Source: Bradyrhizobium sp. LMTR 3
Lineage (GTDB): Bacteria; Pseudomonadota; Alphaproteobacteria; Rhizobiales; Xanthobacteraceae
DNA length: 64,000 bases
Assembly: GCF_001693485.1 (NCBI RefSeq)
Contig: NZ_MAXC01000046.1
Coordinates: 124,001 to 188,000, forward strand
Direction of reading: 5' to 3'
The notes under the pieces are model-generated. The model did no database searches and was not told the origin of the DNA. It worked only from the letters and a program-made list of their open reading frames with translations. The translations under genes were made by a program, and so were the position numbers. Of this stretch, positions 1-8,344 are shown one piece after another; position 1 is the stretch's first letter; each line of letters opens with the position of its first letter.

Positions 1-609
1 CCGGCCGCGGAATCGCGGCTCAACATCGTGCCGGGCCTTGTCGGCACCATCCTGACCATGACCATGCTGATCTTCACCGCCCTGTCGGTGACACGCGAAA
101 TCGAGCGTGGCACCATGGAGAGCCTGTTGTCGATGCCGATCAAGCCGGTGGAGGTGATGTTCGGCAAGATCATTCCCTACGTGATCGTCGGCTTCGTCCA
201 GGCCTCGCTGATCGTCGGCATCGGCGTCCTGCTGTTCGGGGTGCCGATTCTCGGCAGCGTGGCGCTGCTGGCGGCGCTGACGACGCTGTTCATCACCACC
301 AACCTGTCGATCGGCTATACCTTCTCCACCATTGTGCAGAACCAGTTGCAGGCGATGCAGATGTCGATGATGTTCTTCCTGCCGAGCATTCTGTTGTCCG
401 GCTTCATGTTTCCATTCGCCGGCATGCCGGTGTGGGCGCAGTATCTCGGCGAGGGACTGCCGCTGACCCATTACATCCGCATCGTCCGCGCCATCATGCT
501 GAAGGGCGCGGCTCCTTCCAACCTGCAATACGACACGATTGCACTCATTGTACTGATGCTGGTGGCAATGACGATCGCCGTGACACGCTTCCGTCGCACG
601 CTCGATTGA
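1..609 (+). CDS. ABC-2 type transporter permease, C-terminal part (5' end outside window)
   Basis: The frame is open from base 1 and ends at a TGA at 607-609, so about 202 C-terminal residues are present and the real start lies upstream. It begins in a hydrophobic stretch and then shows the cytoplasmic segment SVTREIERGTMESLLSMP, typical of ABC-2 permeases of the YhhJ/YbhR drug and polysaccharide exporter group. About four more membrane segments follow and a short basic tail (TRFRRTLD). ABC-2 permeases of this kind are about 370 residues, so roughly the last half is seen. The protein would sit in the inner membrane and pair with an ATPase encoded upstream. The exported substrate cannot be told from this part. 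Confidence 0.85.
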   Translation, partial: PAAESRLNIVPGLVGTILTMTMLIFTALSVTREIERGTMESLLSMPIKPVEVMFGKIIPYVIVGFVQASLIVGIGVLLFGVPILGSVALLAALTTLFITTNLSIGYTFSTIVQNQLQAMQMSMMFFLPSILLSGFMFPFAGMPVWAQYLGEGLPLTHYIRIVRAIMLKGAAPSNLQYDTIALIVLMLVAMTIAVTRFRRTLD

Positions 610-624
610 GGGTATATTTTGCAG

Positions 625-703
625 GCATTCCGGGGCGCCTCGAAGAGGCGAGCCCGGAATCTCGAGATTCCGGGTCTGGTCCTTCGGACCATCCCGGAAT
701 GAC
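625..703. repeat. Palindromic intergenic repeat (family A)
   Basis: It opens with CATTCCGGGGCGCC and closes with its near reverse complement ATCCCGGAATGAC, with an internal palindrome GGAATCTCGAGATTCC. The same module recurs at 21579, 25019, 26000, 29953, 39078, 40886 and 43014. It lies between the permease and the cyclase and probably forms a stem-loop in transcripts from either strand. Confidence 0.8.
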
Positions 704-714
704 CAAGGGGCACA

Positions 715-2025
715 ATGCTGGGATTCTGGGGTAAGGACAAAAAGGACCAAGACACGGGAGTGTCGGCTGACTTCCAGCGCGCGCTGATGCAGGAGGTGAT
801 GGCCACCGAGCTGCTCCGCATCAAGGCGCTGATCGGAACGACCCTTCTGTTGTTCGCGATTCTTTGGACCGTCTACTTTTTAGCGCCTGAGAAGGTGAGC
901 CAGGTCTGGCACGGCAATCTCAAGCCGCACTATCTCTATTCGGTTATGCTGCCGTTCATGCTGTTCGAGCTCTGGGTGCACGGGGCGATCACCCGGCATA
1001 TGCGGCAGGGCCGCGATCTGCCGATATTCCGGCGCTATCTCGGCGCGCTGATCGAGACCTCGATGCCGACGGTTGCGCTGGCGCTGCACATCAACGCCAT
1101 GGGATCGGTAGCCGCGCTCGGGTTCGTGGTCCCGATGACTTATTTCATCTTCATCATCCTCTCGACGCTGCGGCTGGATTTCTGGCTCTCCACGTTCACC
1201 GGCGCGGTCGCCGCCGTTCAGTTGTTTTGCATGGCGATTTTCTATCATCCGCCCACGGGCGACGCCGAGCCCAGCATTTACTATCACGCCGCGCGCAGCC
1301 TGATCCTCCTGATCTGCGGCATGCTCGCCGGCGCCGTCGGGCACCAGTTGCGGCGGCAGTTCGAGGCCAGCATCAAGGCTGCGACTGCGCGCGACCGCAT
1401 CACCAATCTGTTCGGCCAGCACGTCTCGCCGCAGGTGGTCGAACGCCTGATGGCGGAGGGCGCCAAGACCGACAGCGACATCCGCCGGGTCGCCGTGATG
1501 TTCGTCGATTTCCGCAGCTTCACCGCCGGCGCGCGCACCCGCACGCCGCAGGAAGTGGTGGAGCGGCTCGATGGCGCCTTTGCGGTGCTGGTTGACATTC
1601 TCGATCGCCACGGCGGCATCGTGAACAAGTTTCTCGGCGACGGATTCCTGGCGCTGTTCGGCGCCCCGCTGGAGGCGCCGGACCCGGCACACCGGGCGGT
1701 TGCCGCGGCGCGCGAAATGCTGGAAGCCAATGCGCGGGTCAATGAAGCGGCGAGTTGGCCGCTGCGCATCGGCATCGGCATTCATCTCGGCGAGGTCGTC
1801 GCCGGCAATATCGGCTCGCCCCGGCGCAAGGAATATACCGTGATCGGCGACACCGTGAACTTCGCCTCGCGGCTCGAAGCGCTCAACAAGGACTTCAACT
1901 CGCAATTCCTGATCTCCGAAGCGGTTCGCGACGCGCTGGGCGAAGCGTGCCGCGATGCGGTTTCGCTCGGCGAGGTGGAGGTCAGGGGCTATGAGCGGCC
2001 GATGGCCGTGTGGCGGTTGGCATAG
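715..2025 (+). CDS. Membrane-bound class III adenylate/guanylate cyclase
   Basis: A 436-residue protein that should make a cyclic nucleotide, most likely cAMP from ATP, at the inner membrane. Residues about 38-210 contain several hydrophobic segments (a six-helix-like membrane domain), and residues about 255-430 are the catalytic domain. The two metal-binding aspartates are D265 (VMFVDFRSFT) and D309 (NKFLGDG). K305 and the later IGDTVNFASRLE motif match the adenine-contacting and transition-state residues of active class III enzymes. ATG at 715 follows AAGGGG at a good distance. It stands alone after a palindromic repeat, with the PhzF gene 11 bases downstream, so the two may be co-transcribed. 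A second cyclase lies at 9860-11752. Confidence 0.9.
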   Translation: MLGFWGKDKKDQDTGVSADFQRALMQEVMATELLRIKALIGTTLLLFAILWTVYFLAPEKVSQVWHGNLKPHYLYSVMLPFMLFELWVHGAITRHMRQGRDLPIFRRYLGALIETSMPTVALALHINAMGSVAALGFVVPMTYFIFIILSTLRLDFWLSTFTGAVAAVQLFCMAIFYHPPTGDAEPSIYYHAARSLILLICGMLAGAVGHQLRRQFEASIKAATARDRITNLFGQHVSPQVVERLMAEGAKTDSDIRRVAVMFVDFRSFTAGARTRTPQEVVERLDGAFAVLVDILDRHGGIVNKFLGDGFLALFGAPLEAPDPAHRAVAAAREMLEANARVNEAASWPLRIGIGIHLGEVVAGNIGSPRRKEYTVIGDTVNFASRLEALNKDFNSQFLISEAVRDALGEACRDAVSLGEVEVRGYERPMAVWRLA

Positions 2026-2036
2026 GGAGAGAAAGA

Positions 2037-2951
2037 ATGCAGCGGCGTTACATCACTGTCGACGTTTTCACCGACCGCGCCTTCGGCGGCAATCCGCTGG
2101 CCGTCGTGCTCGATGCCGGCGGGCTGTCGACCGAACAGATGCAGGCGATTGCCACCGAGTTCAACTATTCGGAGACGACCTTCGTGCTGCCACCGCGCGA
2201 GAGCGCGAACGACGCGCAGGTTCGCATTTTCACCGTGAACCGCGAAATCCCCTTCGCGGGCCATCCCAATGTCGGCACCGCCTTTGTGCTGGCGACGTTG
2301 GCAGAAAAGCCGCCGGCGCGGCTGTTGTTCGAGGAGGCTGCCGGGCTCGTGCCGGTCGAGGTTCTGACGGATCAGGGCAAGGTCGCCAGCACCGAGTTCA
2401 CGGCGCCGCAGCCGCTCAAGCGGATGTCCCATGTCAGTGTCGAACAAGCGGCGGCCTGCCTCTCGTTGTCGGCTGGCGACGTCAGGATCGACCGTCATCC
2501 GCCGGAGGTCATCTCGGTCGGCCTGGCCTTCCTCGCGGTGGAAGTTGCCTCCCGCGAGGCGCTGCGGCGCGCGAGGCCCGATGCTGCGGCGTTCGCAAAA
2601 ACCTTCCCCTGTGACGGCAGCGACGCCGTCTACTTCTATACGCGCGACGTGCCGGCCGGCGAAAGACCATGCGACTTGCAGGCGCGGATGTTTCATCCGG
2701 GCGCAAGCGGATTGTCCGAAGACCCGGCCACCGGCAGCGCGACGGCCGCCTGCGCGGCGCTGCTTGCCGATCTGAGCGATGTCAAAGATGGCGAACTGAA
2801 TCTGAAGATTGGCCAAGGCGTCGACATGGGGCGCCCGAGCCTCTTGCTAACGCGCGTCCGCAAGAACGATGGCGCGGTTGCTTCGATTCATGTCGGCGGC
2901 GCTTGCGTGAAAATGATGGAAGGAACGTTCCGTCTTGACGGCAAGGGATGA
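2037..2951 (+). CDS. PhzF family isomerase/epimerase
   Basis: A 304-residue member of the PhzF (phenazine biosynthesis-like) family, which has a two-domain diaminopimelate-epimerase fold. Visible signatures are FGGNPLAVVLDAG near the N-terminus, the catalytic glutamate E46 in NYSETTF, the phosphate/carboxylate loop IPFAGHPNVGTAF (about 71-83), and EDPATGSATAACAA in the second domain. ATG at 2037 is preceded by GGGAGAGAAAG. The longer GTG start at 2010 would lie inside the cyclase gene, so it is not used. No other phenazine genes are nearby, so the true substrate is unknown; most family members are orphan enzymes of this kind. Confidence 0.9.
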   Translation: MQRRYITVDVFTDRAFGGNPLAVVLDAGGLSTEQMQAIATEFNYSETTFVLPPRESANDAQVRIFTVNREIPFAGHPNVGTAFVLATLAEKPPARLLFEEAAGLVPVEVLTDQGKVASTEFTAPQPLKRMSHVSVEQAAACLSLSAGDVRIDRHPPEVISVGLAFLAVEVASREALRRARPDAAAFAKTFPCDGSDAVYFYTRDVPAGERPCDLQARMFHPGASGLSEDPATGSATAACAALLADLSDVKDGELNLKIGQGVDMGRPSLLLTRVRKNDGAVASIHVGGACVKMMEGTFRLDGKG

Positions 2952-2971
2952 TGGCCAAGACGTTGCCGCGT

Positions 2972-3091
2972 CGTCATTGCGAGGAGCGCAAGCGACGAAG
3001 CAATCCATCTATCCCCGTGGAGAGAAGTGGATTGCTTCGCGGAGCCTGTCATCGGGCGCGCATTCGCGCGACCCGTTGGCTCGCAATGACG
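2972..3091. repeat. Interspersed palindromic repeat (family B)
   Basis: It begins CGTCATTGCGAGGAGCG and ends GGCTCGCAATGACGG, the inverted complement, with internal inverted matches (GAAGCAATCCA / TGGATTGCTTC). A truncated copy (GTCATTGCGAGGAGCG) occurs at about 40849-40866. It is non-coding intergenic DNA between two convergent genes. Confidence 0.8.
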
Positions 3092-3099
3092 GCGGGAGG

Positions 3100-3564
3100 C
3101 TACACCTGCGGCGCGATCAGATTCTCCACCTTCACGCCGTCTCGGTCCTCGATGATCTCGGCGATCCATTGCCGGTGGCAATGCGTATGGTCGCGCTCGT
3201 AGCAGAAAATGCACACCGGACCCGACTTCCGCACCAGCGCCGACAGCTCGTCGAGCTCCTCCTTCGCCTGTGCCGTCTTGAGGTGGGCCGAATAGATCCT
3301 GTGCAGCAAATCGAACTTGCCGCTCCGCGCCGCCTCGCGGCCGCTCTTCGGCGTGCCGAGCCCCTTCAAGTGCAGGTAGGAAATGCCGCGCTCATCGAGG
3401 CCGGCCGCGAGCTGATTCTTGGAAAAGCCGGGCCGGCGCGACGCCGCTACCGCGCGCACGTCAACCAAAAGCTTGACGCCGGCGGCTTCCAGCTCGTCGA
3501 GCACCGCCTTGGCCGGCGTCTGCTCATAGCCGATGGTGAAGAGGCGTTTGGTCTTGCGGGCCAT
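3100..3564 (-). CDS. DUF488 family protein
   Basis: A 154-residue protein of the DUF488 family. It starts with the family's hallmark IGYEQTPAKAVLDEL, followed by LLVDVRAVAASRRPGFSK and a C-terminal part with a cysteine/histidine cluster (CIFCYERDHTHCHR). The biochemical function of the family is not settled. The gene is transcribed on its own, between the repeat at 2972-3091 and the divergent solute-binding-protein gene at 3711. Confidence 0.85.
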   Translation of the reverse strand: MARKTKRLFTIGYEQTPAKAVLDELEAAGVKLLVDVRAVAASRRPGFSKNQLAAGLDERGISYLHLKGLGTPKSGREAARSGKFDLLHRIYSAHLKTAQAKEELDELSALVRKSGPVCIFCYERDHTHCHRQWIAEIIEDRDGVKVENLIAPQV

Positions 3565-3710
3565 GTCGATATCCGGTGCGCTTATCCGCGATCAGGGAAA
3601 GCTAGGGTAGTGCGCTCACGATTTCCATATCCCGCGTTGCTGCCGAACCCTGCATGTCGCATAGTCCTTGGAAAGAGCCTGTCGAAGGCCTCATCTCTGG
3701 GGGGACCACG

Positions 3711-4679
3711 ATGAACCGATTTCGCCAGATCTTCGCACTGCTCGCGCTTCTCGCTAGCGGCATTGCCGCAGCGCACGCACAGACCGGTTATCCCGATCGC
3801 CCGGTGAAGATCATCGTGCCGATCGGGCCCGGCGGCAGTTACGATCTGGTCGGGCGGCATGTGGCGGACGCGCTGTCGAAGCGGATGGGGCAGGCCTTCG
3901 TGGTCGAGAACAAGCCCGGCGCCGGCACCGTCGTCGGCACGCAGGCCGCCAGCCAGAGCGAGCCGGACGGCTACACGCTGCTGGTCGGCGGGCTCTCCAA
4001 CATGGCATTCAATTCGGCGCTCTATTCCAAGCTCGGCTACGACCCGCGCAAGGATTTCGTGCCGGTCGCGCTGGTCTACAGATTCGGCTACGTCATGGTC
4101 GGCCGCAAGGATTTGCCGCACGGCAAGCTGGCGGACATCGTGGCTGCCGCAAAGGCCAACCCGGGCTCGATCTCCGTCGCGACGGCAGGCGTCGGCACCG
4201 GTCAGCAACTGGTAGCGGCTGCCTTCATGAAGGCTGCCGTCGTCAAATTCCTGGAGGTGCCCTACAAGGGGTCTCCGCCGGCCTTCACCGATCTGCTGGC
4301 CGGCCGCATCGACCTGTTCTTCGACTCGATGGCCGCGGGGTTGCCTTACGTGCAGTCCGGGCAGGCGAGGGGCATTGCGGTGCTGTCGTCGAAACGCAGC
4401 GCGCTGGCTCCCGACGTGCCGACGATGTCGGAAGCCGGTGTCCCCGGCCTCGATGTCGATTCCTGGCTCGGGATATTTGCACCTGCCAAGACCCCGCCGG
4501 AGGTCATCGCCAAGTTGCGCCGGGAAATCCGCGCCTCGCTGCCAGAGCTGAAGGAGCGCTTCGAGAAGAGCGGCGGGGAGCCGTGGGACCTGTCTGACGA
4601 CAAGCTCGATGCTTTCGTCGCGTCCGAATACGAGAGCTGGACGAAGCTAATCCGCGAGGCCGGCATCAAGCTCGACTGA
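3711..4679 (+). CDS. Bug/TctC family periplasmic solute-binding protein
   Basis: A 322-residue binding protein of the tripartite tricarboxylate transporter (Bug) family. A cleavable signal peptide covers about residues 1-24, ending AAAHAQ. YPDRPVKIIVPIGPGG follows, the usual mature N-terminus, and then GTVVGTQAA and the ligand loop AGVGTGQ. ATG at 3711 was chosen over an in-frame start at 3654 because it sits just after a GGGGGGACC ribosome site and gives the exact signal peptide. The TctA/TctB membrane partners are not adjacent, which is common for these proteins, so the ligand (a carboxylate or similar small anion) is undetermined. Confidence 0.9.
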   Translation: MNRFRQIFALLALLASGIAAAHAQTGYPDRPVKIIVPIGPGGSYDLVGRHVADALSKRMGQAFVVENKPGAGTVVGTQAASQSEPDGYTLLVGGLSNMAFNSALYSKLGYDPRKDFVPVALVYRFGYVMVGRKDLPHGKLADIVAAAKANPGSISVATAGVGTGQQLVAAAFMKAAVVKFLEVPYKGSPPAFTDLLAGRIDLFFDSMAAGLPYVQSGQARGIAVLSSKRSALAPDVPTMSEAGVPGLDVDSWLGIFAPAKTPPEVIAKLRREIRASLPELKERFEKSGGEPWDLSDDKLDAFVASEYESWTKLIREAGIKLD

Positions 4680-4687
4680 GCGTTTGA

Positions 4688-5512
4688 TTATTTGACGCGG
4701 TCGATCAGCTCCATAGCACCCGCAGGCGCTCGCACCTTGCCCTCGTGGATCACATACGCGAACACGTCGCGCGGCATCTTCTTCGGCTTGGCATCGTCGA
4801 CGCGCGGCAGGTCGTCGGGCTCGCCACCGGCGGCCCAGGCCTGAAAGCGCTTGGCCCAGGCGTCGAGCTGCTTCGGCGGATAGCAGGTCTTGAGCTCGTC
4901 ATTGCCCTTCTGCAGCCGCGCATAGACGAAGTCGCTGACGACGTCGGCGATCGCGGGATATTTGCCGTGCTCGGCGAACACGACCGGCGTCTCGAATTGT
5001 CGCAGCAATGCGATGAACTCGGGCACGCAGAAACTGTCATGCCGTACCTCGACGACGTGACGCAGCACGCGGCCATCGAGTTTGCGCGGCAGCAGTTCGA
5101 GGAATTTGCCGAAATCGGCTCCGTCGAATTTTTTGGTCGGCGCGAATTGCCAGAGCACCGGGCCGAGCCGGTCGCCAAGCTCCATCACGCCGGAATCGTA
5201 GAAGCGCTTTACGGAATCGCCGGCCTCCGCCAGCACACGACGATTGGTCGCGAAGCGCGGTCCCTTCAATGAGAACACGAAGCCGTCGGGCACTTCACGC
5301 GCCCATTTGCGAAAACTCTCCGGCTTCTGCGAACCGTAATAGGTGCCGTTGATCTCGATCGAGGTCAGCTTCGAGGCGGCGTAGGACAGCTCTTTCGCCT
5401 GCGCCAGCTTCTCGGGATAGAATACGCCGCGCCACGGCTCGAAGGTCCAGCCGCCGATACCGATATAGATGCTGCCGCTGCTGGTTGCGGTCGACTTCGA
5501 GGGCTTGCTCAC
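4688..5512 (-). CDS. DUF72 (YecE-like) family protein
   Basis: A 274-residue DUF72 protein with the family's TIM-barrel signatures: YIGIGGWTFEPWRGVFYP near the N-terminus, LTSIEINGTYYGSQ, VFSLKGPRFATNRR, LGPVLWQFAPTKKFD and VYARLQKG. The family is widespread but its reaction is unknown. It converges on the TctC-like gene, with only 8 bases between the two stop codons and no clear terminator. Confidence 0.85.
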   Translation of the reverse strand: MSKPSKSTATSSGSIYIGIGGWTFEPWRGVFYPEKLAQAKELSYAASKLTSIEINGTYYGSQKPESFRKWAREVPDGFVFSLKGPRFATNRRVLAEAGDSVKRFYDSGVMELGDRLGPVLWQFAPTKKFDGADFGKFLELLPRKLDGRVLRHVVEVRHDSFCVPEFIALLRQFETPVVFAEHGKYPAIADVVSDFVYARLQKGNDELKTCYPPKQLDAWAKRFQAWAAGGEPDDLPRVDDAKPKKMPRDVFAYVIHEGKVRAPAGAMELIDRVK

Positions 5513-5635
5513 GGGAAGACTCTTCGGAAAGGGGGAGGGCTCCGAGCGATGTTAGCCAAACCGGCCGTGATTGGCCAGTTTGTCGCAGCGGACGAGACCA
5601 GAGCCAGGGCGCAGGCTCATAGGCGTGGTCCTCTG

Positions 5636-5665
5636 AAAAAAGGCCCCGGAAAACCGGAGCCTTTT
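5636..5665 (-). terminator. Rho-independent terminator, downstream of the phasin-like gene
   Basis: A 12-base-pair stem with one mismatch (5638-5649 with 5654-5665) around an AAAA loop. On the minus strand it ends in a T-run and lies 50 bases after the phasin stop. The A/T tails on both sides mean it could also work in the other direction. Confidence 0.75.
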
Positions 5666-5714
5666 GCTTCCACCCATTTGTACTTCCACCCGGTTGCGCC
5701 GGACCACGTGAACC

Positions 5715-6326
5715 TCAGGACTTGCCGTGCGGCGCCCGCATAGTACCCGTCAGTCCCTTGAAGGGTTGTTCGAGGGTCTGCTTGGCGAGTTTGGTGTGGA
5801 GTTCGCAGATCTTCTGTGACTCGGCCACTGACGTCTCATAAGCCCGCTTCACAAATTCGCTTTGAACGGTCATCGCCTTGTCGAGCGAGCGAACGCCGCT
5901 GAGCTGCTCGACAAAGGACCCGAAATCCTCGAGCGATTTCCTTGTGTAGTCGCGATAGGCGTTCGCGATGGTCTGCAGGCTGACCGGCGCAGGCTCCGCC
6001 GCGGGTTCGACTGGCGCGGACGGGATCGATGCAGCCTCGGCTGGCGCGGGCTCGGCCGGCGAGGGCGCCGCGGTCGGCTCCGGCTCGGGCGGTGCGGCGA
6101 CGGCTGGTTCGTCGACGGCCGGCTGATCGACCTTCGGGCTTTCCGCGTGAGCCGGCTCCGGCTGCAGCGGCGGATCCTGATCCGGGCTTTGCAATTCAAC
6201 CGGCGCCGGGCTCGCTGTTGGGCTCACGGTCGGGTTCTCTTGGGGAGCGGCCTTTTTGCCCCGCTCTCCCTTCCGGTTGCGCCGTCCGGATTTCCCGGTC
6301 GGCTTGCCCTGATCGGTATTCGACAT
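5715..6326 (-). CDS. Phasin-domain protein with long Pro/Ala/Glu-rich N-terminal region
   Basis: A 203-residue protein. The first 30 residues are strongly basic (GKSGRRNRKGERGKKAA), residues about 30-115 are a low-complexity Pro/Ala/Glu/Ser tract, and residues about 115-200 form a helical phasin-like domain (TIANAYRDYTRKSLEDF, MTVQSEFVKRAYETSVAE). Phasins coat polyhydroxyalkanoate granules in the cytoplasm. The basic head and the Pro-rich linker are unusual and suggest it might also contact nucleic acid; that is inference. Its terminator lies at 5636-5665. A second, more ordinary phasin is at 17279-17800. Confidence 0.8.
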   Translation of the reverse strand: MSNTDQGKPTGKSGRRNRKGERGKKAAPQENPTVSPTASPAPVELQSPDQDPPLQPEPAHAESPKVDQPAVDEPAVAAPPEPEPTAAPSPAEPAPAEAASIPSAPVEPAAEPAPVSLQTIANAYRDYTRKSLEDFGSFVEQLSGVRSLDKAMTVQSEFVKRAYETSVAESQKICELHTKLAKQTLEQPFKGLTGTMRAPHGKS

Positions 6327-6541
6327 CTGCTTCCCCTATTCCCTGTCAAATCAAAGGTCGAGACTCCGCCATGTTTGCGATCTAATCGCGGTTCTTGCTT
6401 GTCAGTTGCGGGGCACTCGCGTGGTCAGATTTTGAAAAGCGGTCTGGTGGCGGGTTTTCTCGATAGTCGACGCTAGCACTATTCCTCCGCGCGCTTTTTC
6501 CATGATATCAGTTCCCGGTCAGGCGTAGGGGAACGTTGAGT

Positions 6542-6745
6542 ATGAATTCGCAGTCATTCGCCGGTCTTTTGGGAGCCATCGTCGCCTCGATCGTGATGGT
6601 GGTTGCAGTCGCCTACGGGCCGATCGGCCAATATGGAAAGCCCGCCAAACCGGCCAGCGTCCAGCAATCGGCGCCGGTACAGGTGCAGCCGGTTCCTGCT
6701 GCGCCAGCGCCGCGCGGGCCGGTGATTCGGGAAGTACCGAATTAG
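6542..6745 (+). CDS. Small membrane-anchored hypothetical protein
   Basis: A 67-residue protein with one hydrophobic segment (about residues 7-26, ending VAVAYGPIG) and a Pro/Ala/Val/Gln-rich tail (APVQVQPVPAAPAPRGP), so it probably has one membrane anchor with an exposed tail. ATG at 6542 is used because AGGGGAA lies 8 bases upstream; the in-frame TTG at 6536 is too close to that site. The family is not recognised. A GC-rich hairpin at about 6752-6779 follows the stop, without a T-run. Confidence 0.65.
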   Translation: MNSQSFAGLLGAIVASIVMVVAVAYGPIGQYGKPAKPASVQQSAPVQVQPVPAAPAPRGPVIREVPN

Positions 6746-6991
6746 GACAACCGGACCGCCCCTTGCGGAACGCGGGCGGTGTTCCCATATCGAACCTAAC
6801 GGCGACGTTGACGCTTCAAGGCTCCGGCGCTGGGACGACCATGAATAGTTTGGCTGCGCCGGATGTACGCGCGCCTCTGTTCGTGGTCGTTGGCATTTTG
6901 GGCTCTTCCTTAGGCCGTTTTCCCCGATTGAGTGGCTGTTCCGGAACCCCGCCTTGGCATGTGAGGCGGCTGCGGATATACGCTGGCTCCC

Positions 6992-8122
6992 ATGAATGAC
7001 GCCATCAAACCGGGCCCCGAAACCCCGTCGCAGGCCGGTTTGCCTGAGCTTTCGGTGGTCGTCCCGACATTCAACGAACGCGACAACGTGACGGTGCTGT
7101 ACCGGCGGCTGGTGGCGACACTGGCCGGCATCGCCTGGGAAGTCGTCTTTGTCGACGACAATTCCCCCGACGGAACCTGGGAAGTGGTGCGGGGGCTGGC
7201 GCGGAAGGATTCCCGCGTCCGCTGCATCCGCCGGATCGGGCGACGCGGACTGTCGGGTGCCTGCATCGAGGGTATCCTGGCATCGAGCGCGCCCTATGCT
7301 GCGGTGATCGATGCAGACCTGCAGCACGACGAAGCGCAACTGCCGAAGATGGTCGGGCTGCTGCGGAGCGGCGAGGCGGAACTGGTTGTCGGCAGCCGCT
7401 ATATCGAGGGCGGTAGCGCCGACAGTTTCAACAAGCAGCGGGCAGGCGCCAGTCAGCTTGCGACCGAGGTCGCCAAGCGCACGCTGAAGGTCGAGATCGC
7501 CGATCCCATGAGCGGCTTCTTCATGATTCGCCGCGATCGTTTCGAGCAACTGGCGCCGCAGCTCTCGACCCAGGGCTTCAAGATCCTGCTCGATATTGTC
7601 GCCTCTGCGCAGGGTAATTTGCGCACCATCGAAATTCCCTACTCCTTCGGTTCGCGCCAGCACGGCGAAAGCAAGCTCGATTCCATGGTGGCGCTGGATT
7701 TTCTCGGCCTGGTGCTGGCGAAGCTGACCCACGACGTGGTGTCGCTGCGTTTCCTCTTGTTCGCAATGGTCGGATCAACCGGCCTTGTCGTACATCTCGT
7801 GGCGCTGTTCATCGCGCACGAAATCTTCAATGCCCGGTTTGCTGAGGCGCAGGCCATTGGTGCGCTGGTCGCGATGACCAGCAATTTCGTTCTGAACAAT
7901 TTCCTCACCTATCGCGACCAGCGGCTGAAGGGATTTGCGATCCTGCGCGGGCTGCTTCTGTTTTATCTGGTGTGCGGCGTCGGCCTGCTTGCCAATGTCG
8001 GGGTGGCGTTCTCGATCTTCGAGCAGGAACCGATCTGGTGGCTCGCGGGGCTTGCCGGCGCGCTGATGGGCGTGGTCTGGAACTATGCAATGTCCGGTCT
8101 GTTCGTCTGGCGCAAGCGATGA
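6992..8122 (+). CDS. GT2 glycosyltransferase (polyprenyl-phosphate hexosyltransferase) fused to GtrA membrane domain
   Basis: A 376-residue fusion. Residues 1-235 are a family 2 glycosyltransferase of the dolichol-phosphate-mannose synthase type: PELSVVVPTFNERDNV, the nucleotide-binding DDNSPDGT (55-62), the catalytic DADLQHD (107-113) and DPMSGFFMIRR. Residues about 245-376 are a four-helix GtrA domain (LLFAMVGSTGLVVHL, ending VWRKR). Such enzymes load a sugar onto a polyprenyl phosphate and help present it outside the inner membrane. The next gene is a GT39 enzyme that would use such a lipid-linked sugar, so the pair probably forms a sugar-modification module for lipid or envelope glycan. 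Confidence 0.9.
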   Translation: MNDAIKPGPETPSQAGLPELSVVVPTFNERDNVTVLYRRLVATLAGIAWEVVFVDDNSPDGTWEVVRGLARKDSRVRCIRRIGRRGLSGACIEGILASSAPYAAVIDADLQHDEAQLPKMVGLLRSGEAELVVGSRYIEGGSADSFNKQRAGASQLATEVAKRTLKVEIADPMSGFFMIRRDRFEQLAPQLSTQGFKILLDIVASAQGNLRTIEIPYSFGSRQHGESKLDSMVALDFLGLVLAKLTHDVVSLRFLLFAMVGSTGLVVHLVALFIAHEIFNARFAEAQAIGALVAMTSNFVLNNFLTYRDQRLKGFAILRGLLLFYLVCGVGLLANVGVAFSIFEQEPIWWLAGLAGALMGVVWNYAMSGLFVWRKR

Positions 8123-8223
8123 CGGATAGTGTTTTTCGAGCGAAGCATGCCCTCGGACGTCATCCGGGGGATACCCGGTTCGCGTGAAGAGTGATGGGAT
8201 GACGCGCGCGGCTCACACTTCGC

Positions 8224-8327
8224 TGTCATCGCCCGGCTTGACCGGGCGACCCAGTACGCCGCCGCCTATCGGGTTGATCGCAGGCTTCCCGGCGTACTGG
8301 ATCCCCGCTTTCGCGGGGACGACGGGC
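8224..8327. repeat. Interspersed palindromic repeat (family C)
   Basis: It contains GCCCGGCTTGACCGGGCGAC, CCAGTACGCC and, later, the inverse GGCGTACTGG, and ends with the hairpin CCCCGCTTTCGCGGGG. A related copy is at 33661-33764. It lies in the gap between the two glycosyltransferase genes. Confidence 0.75.
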
Positions 8328-8344
8328 GGCGGACGGGCTCGAAA

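Noticed and set aside
5549..5743. A 64-codon frame between DUF72 and the phasin gene
   Set aside because: It runs through the terminator hairpin at 5636-5665 and has no coding character.
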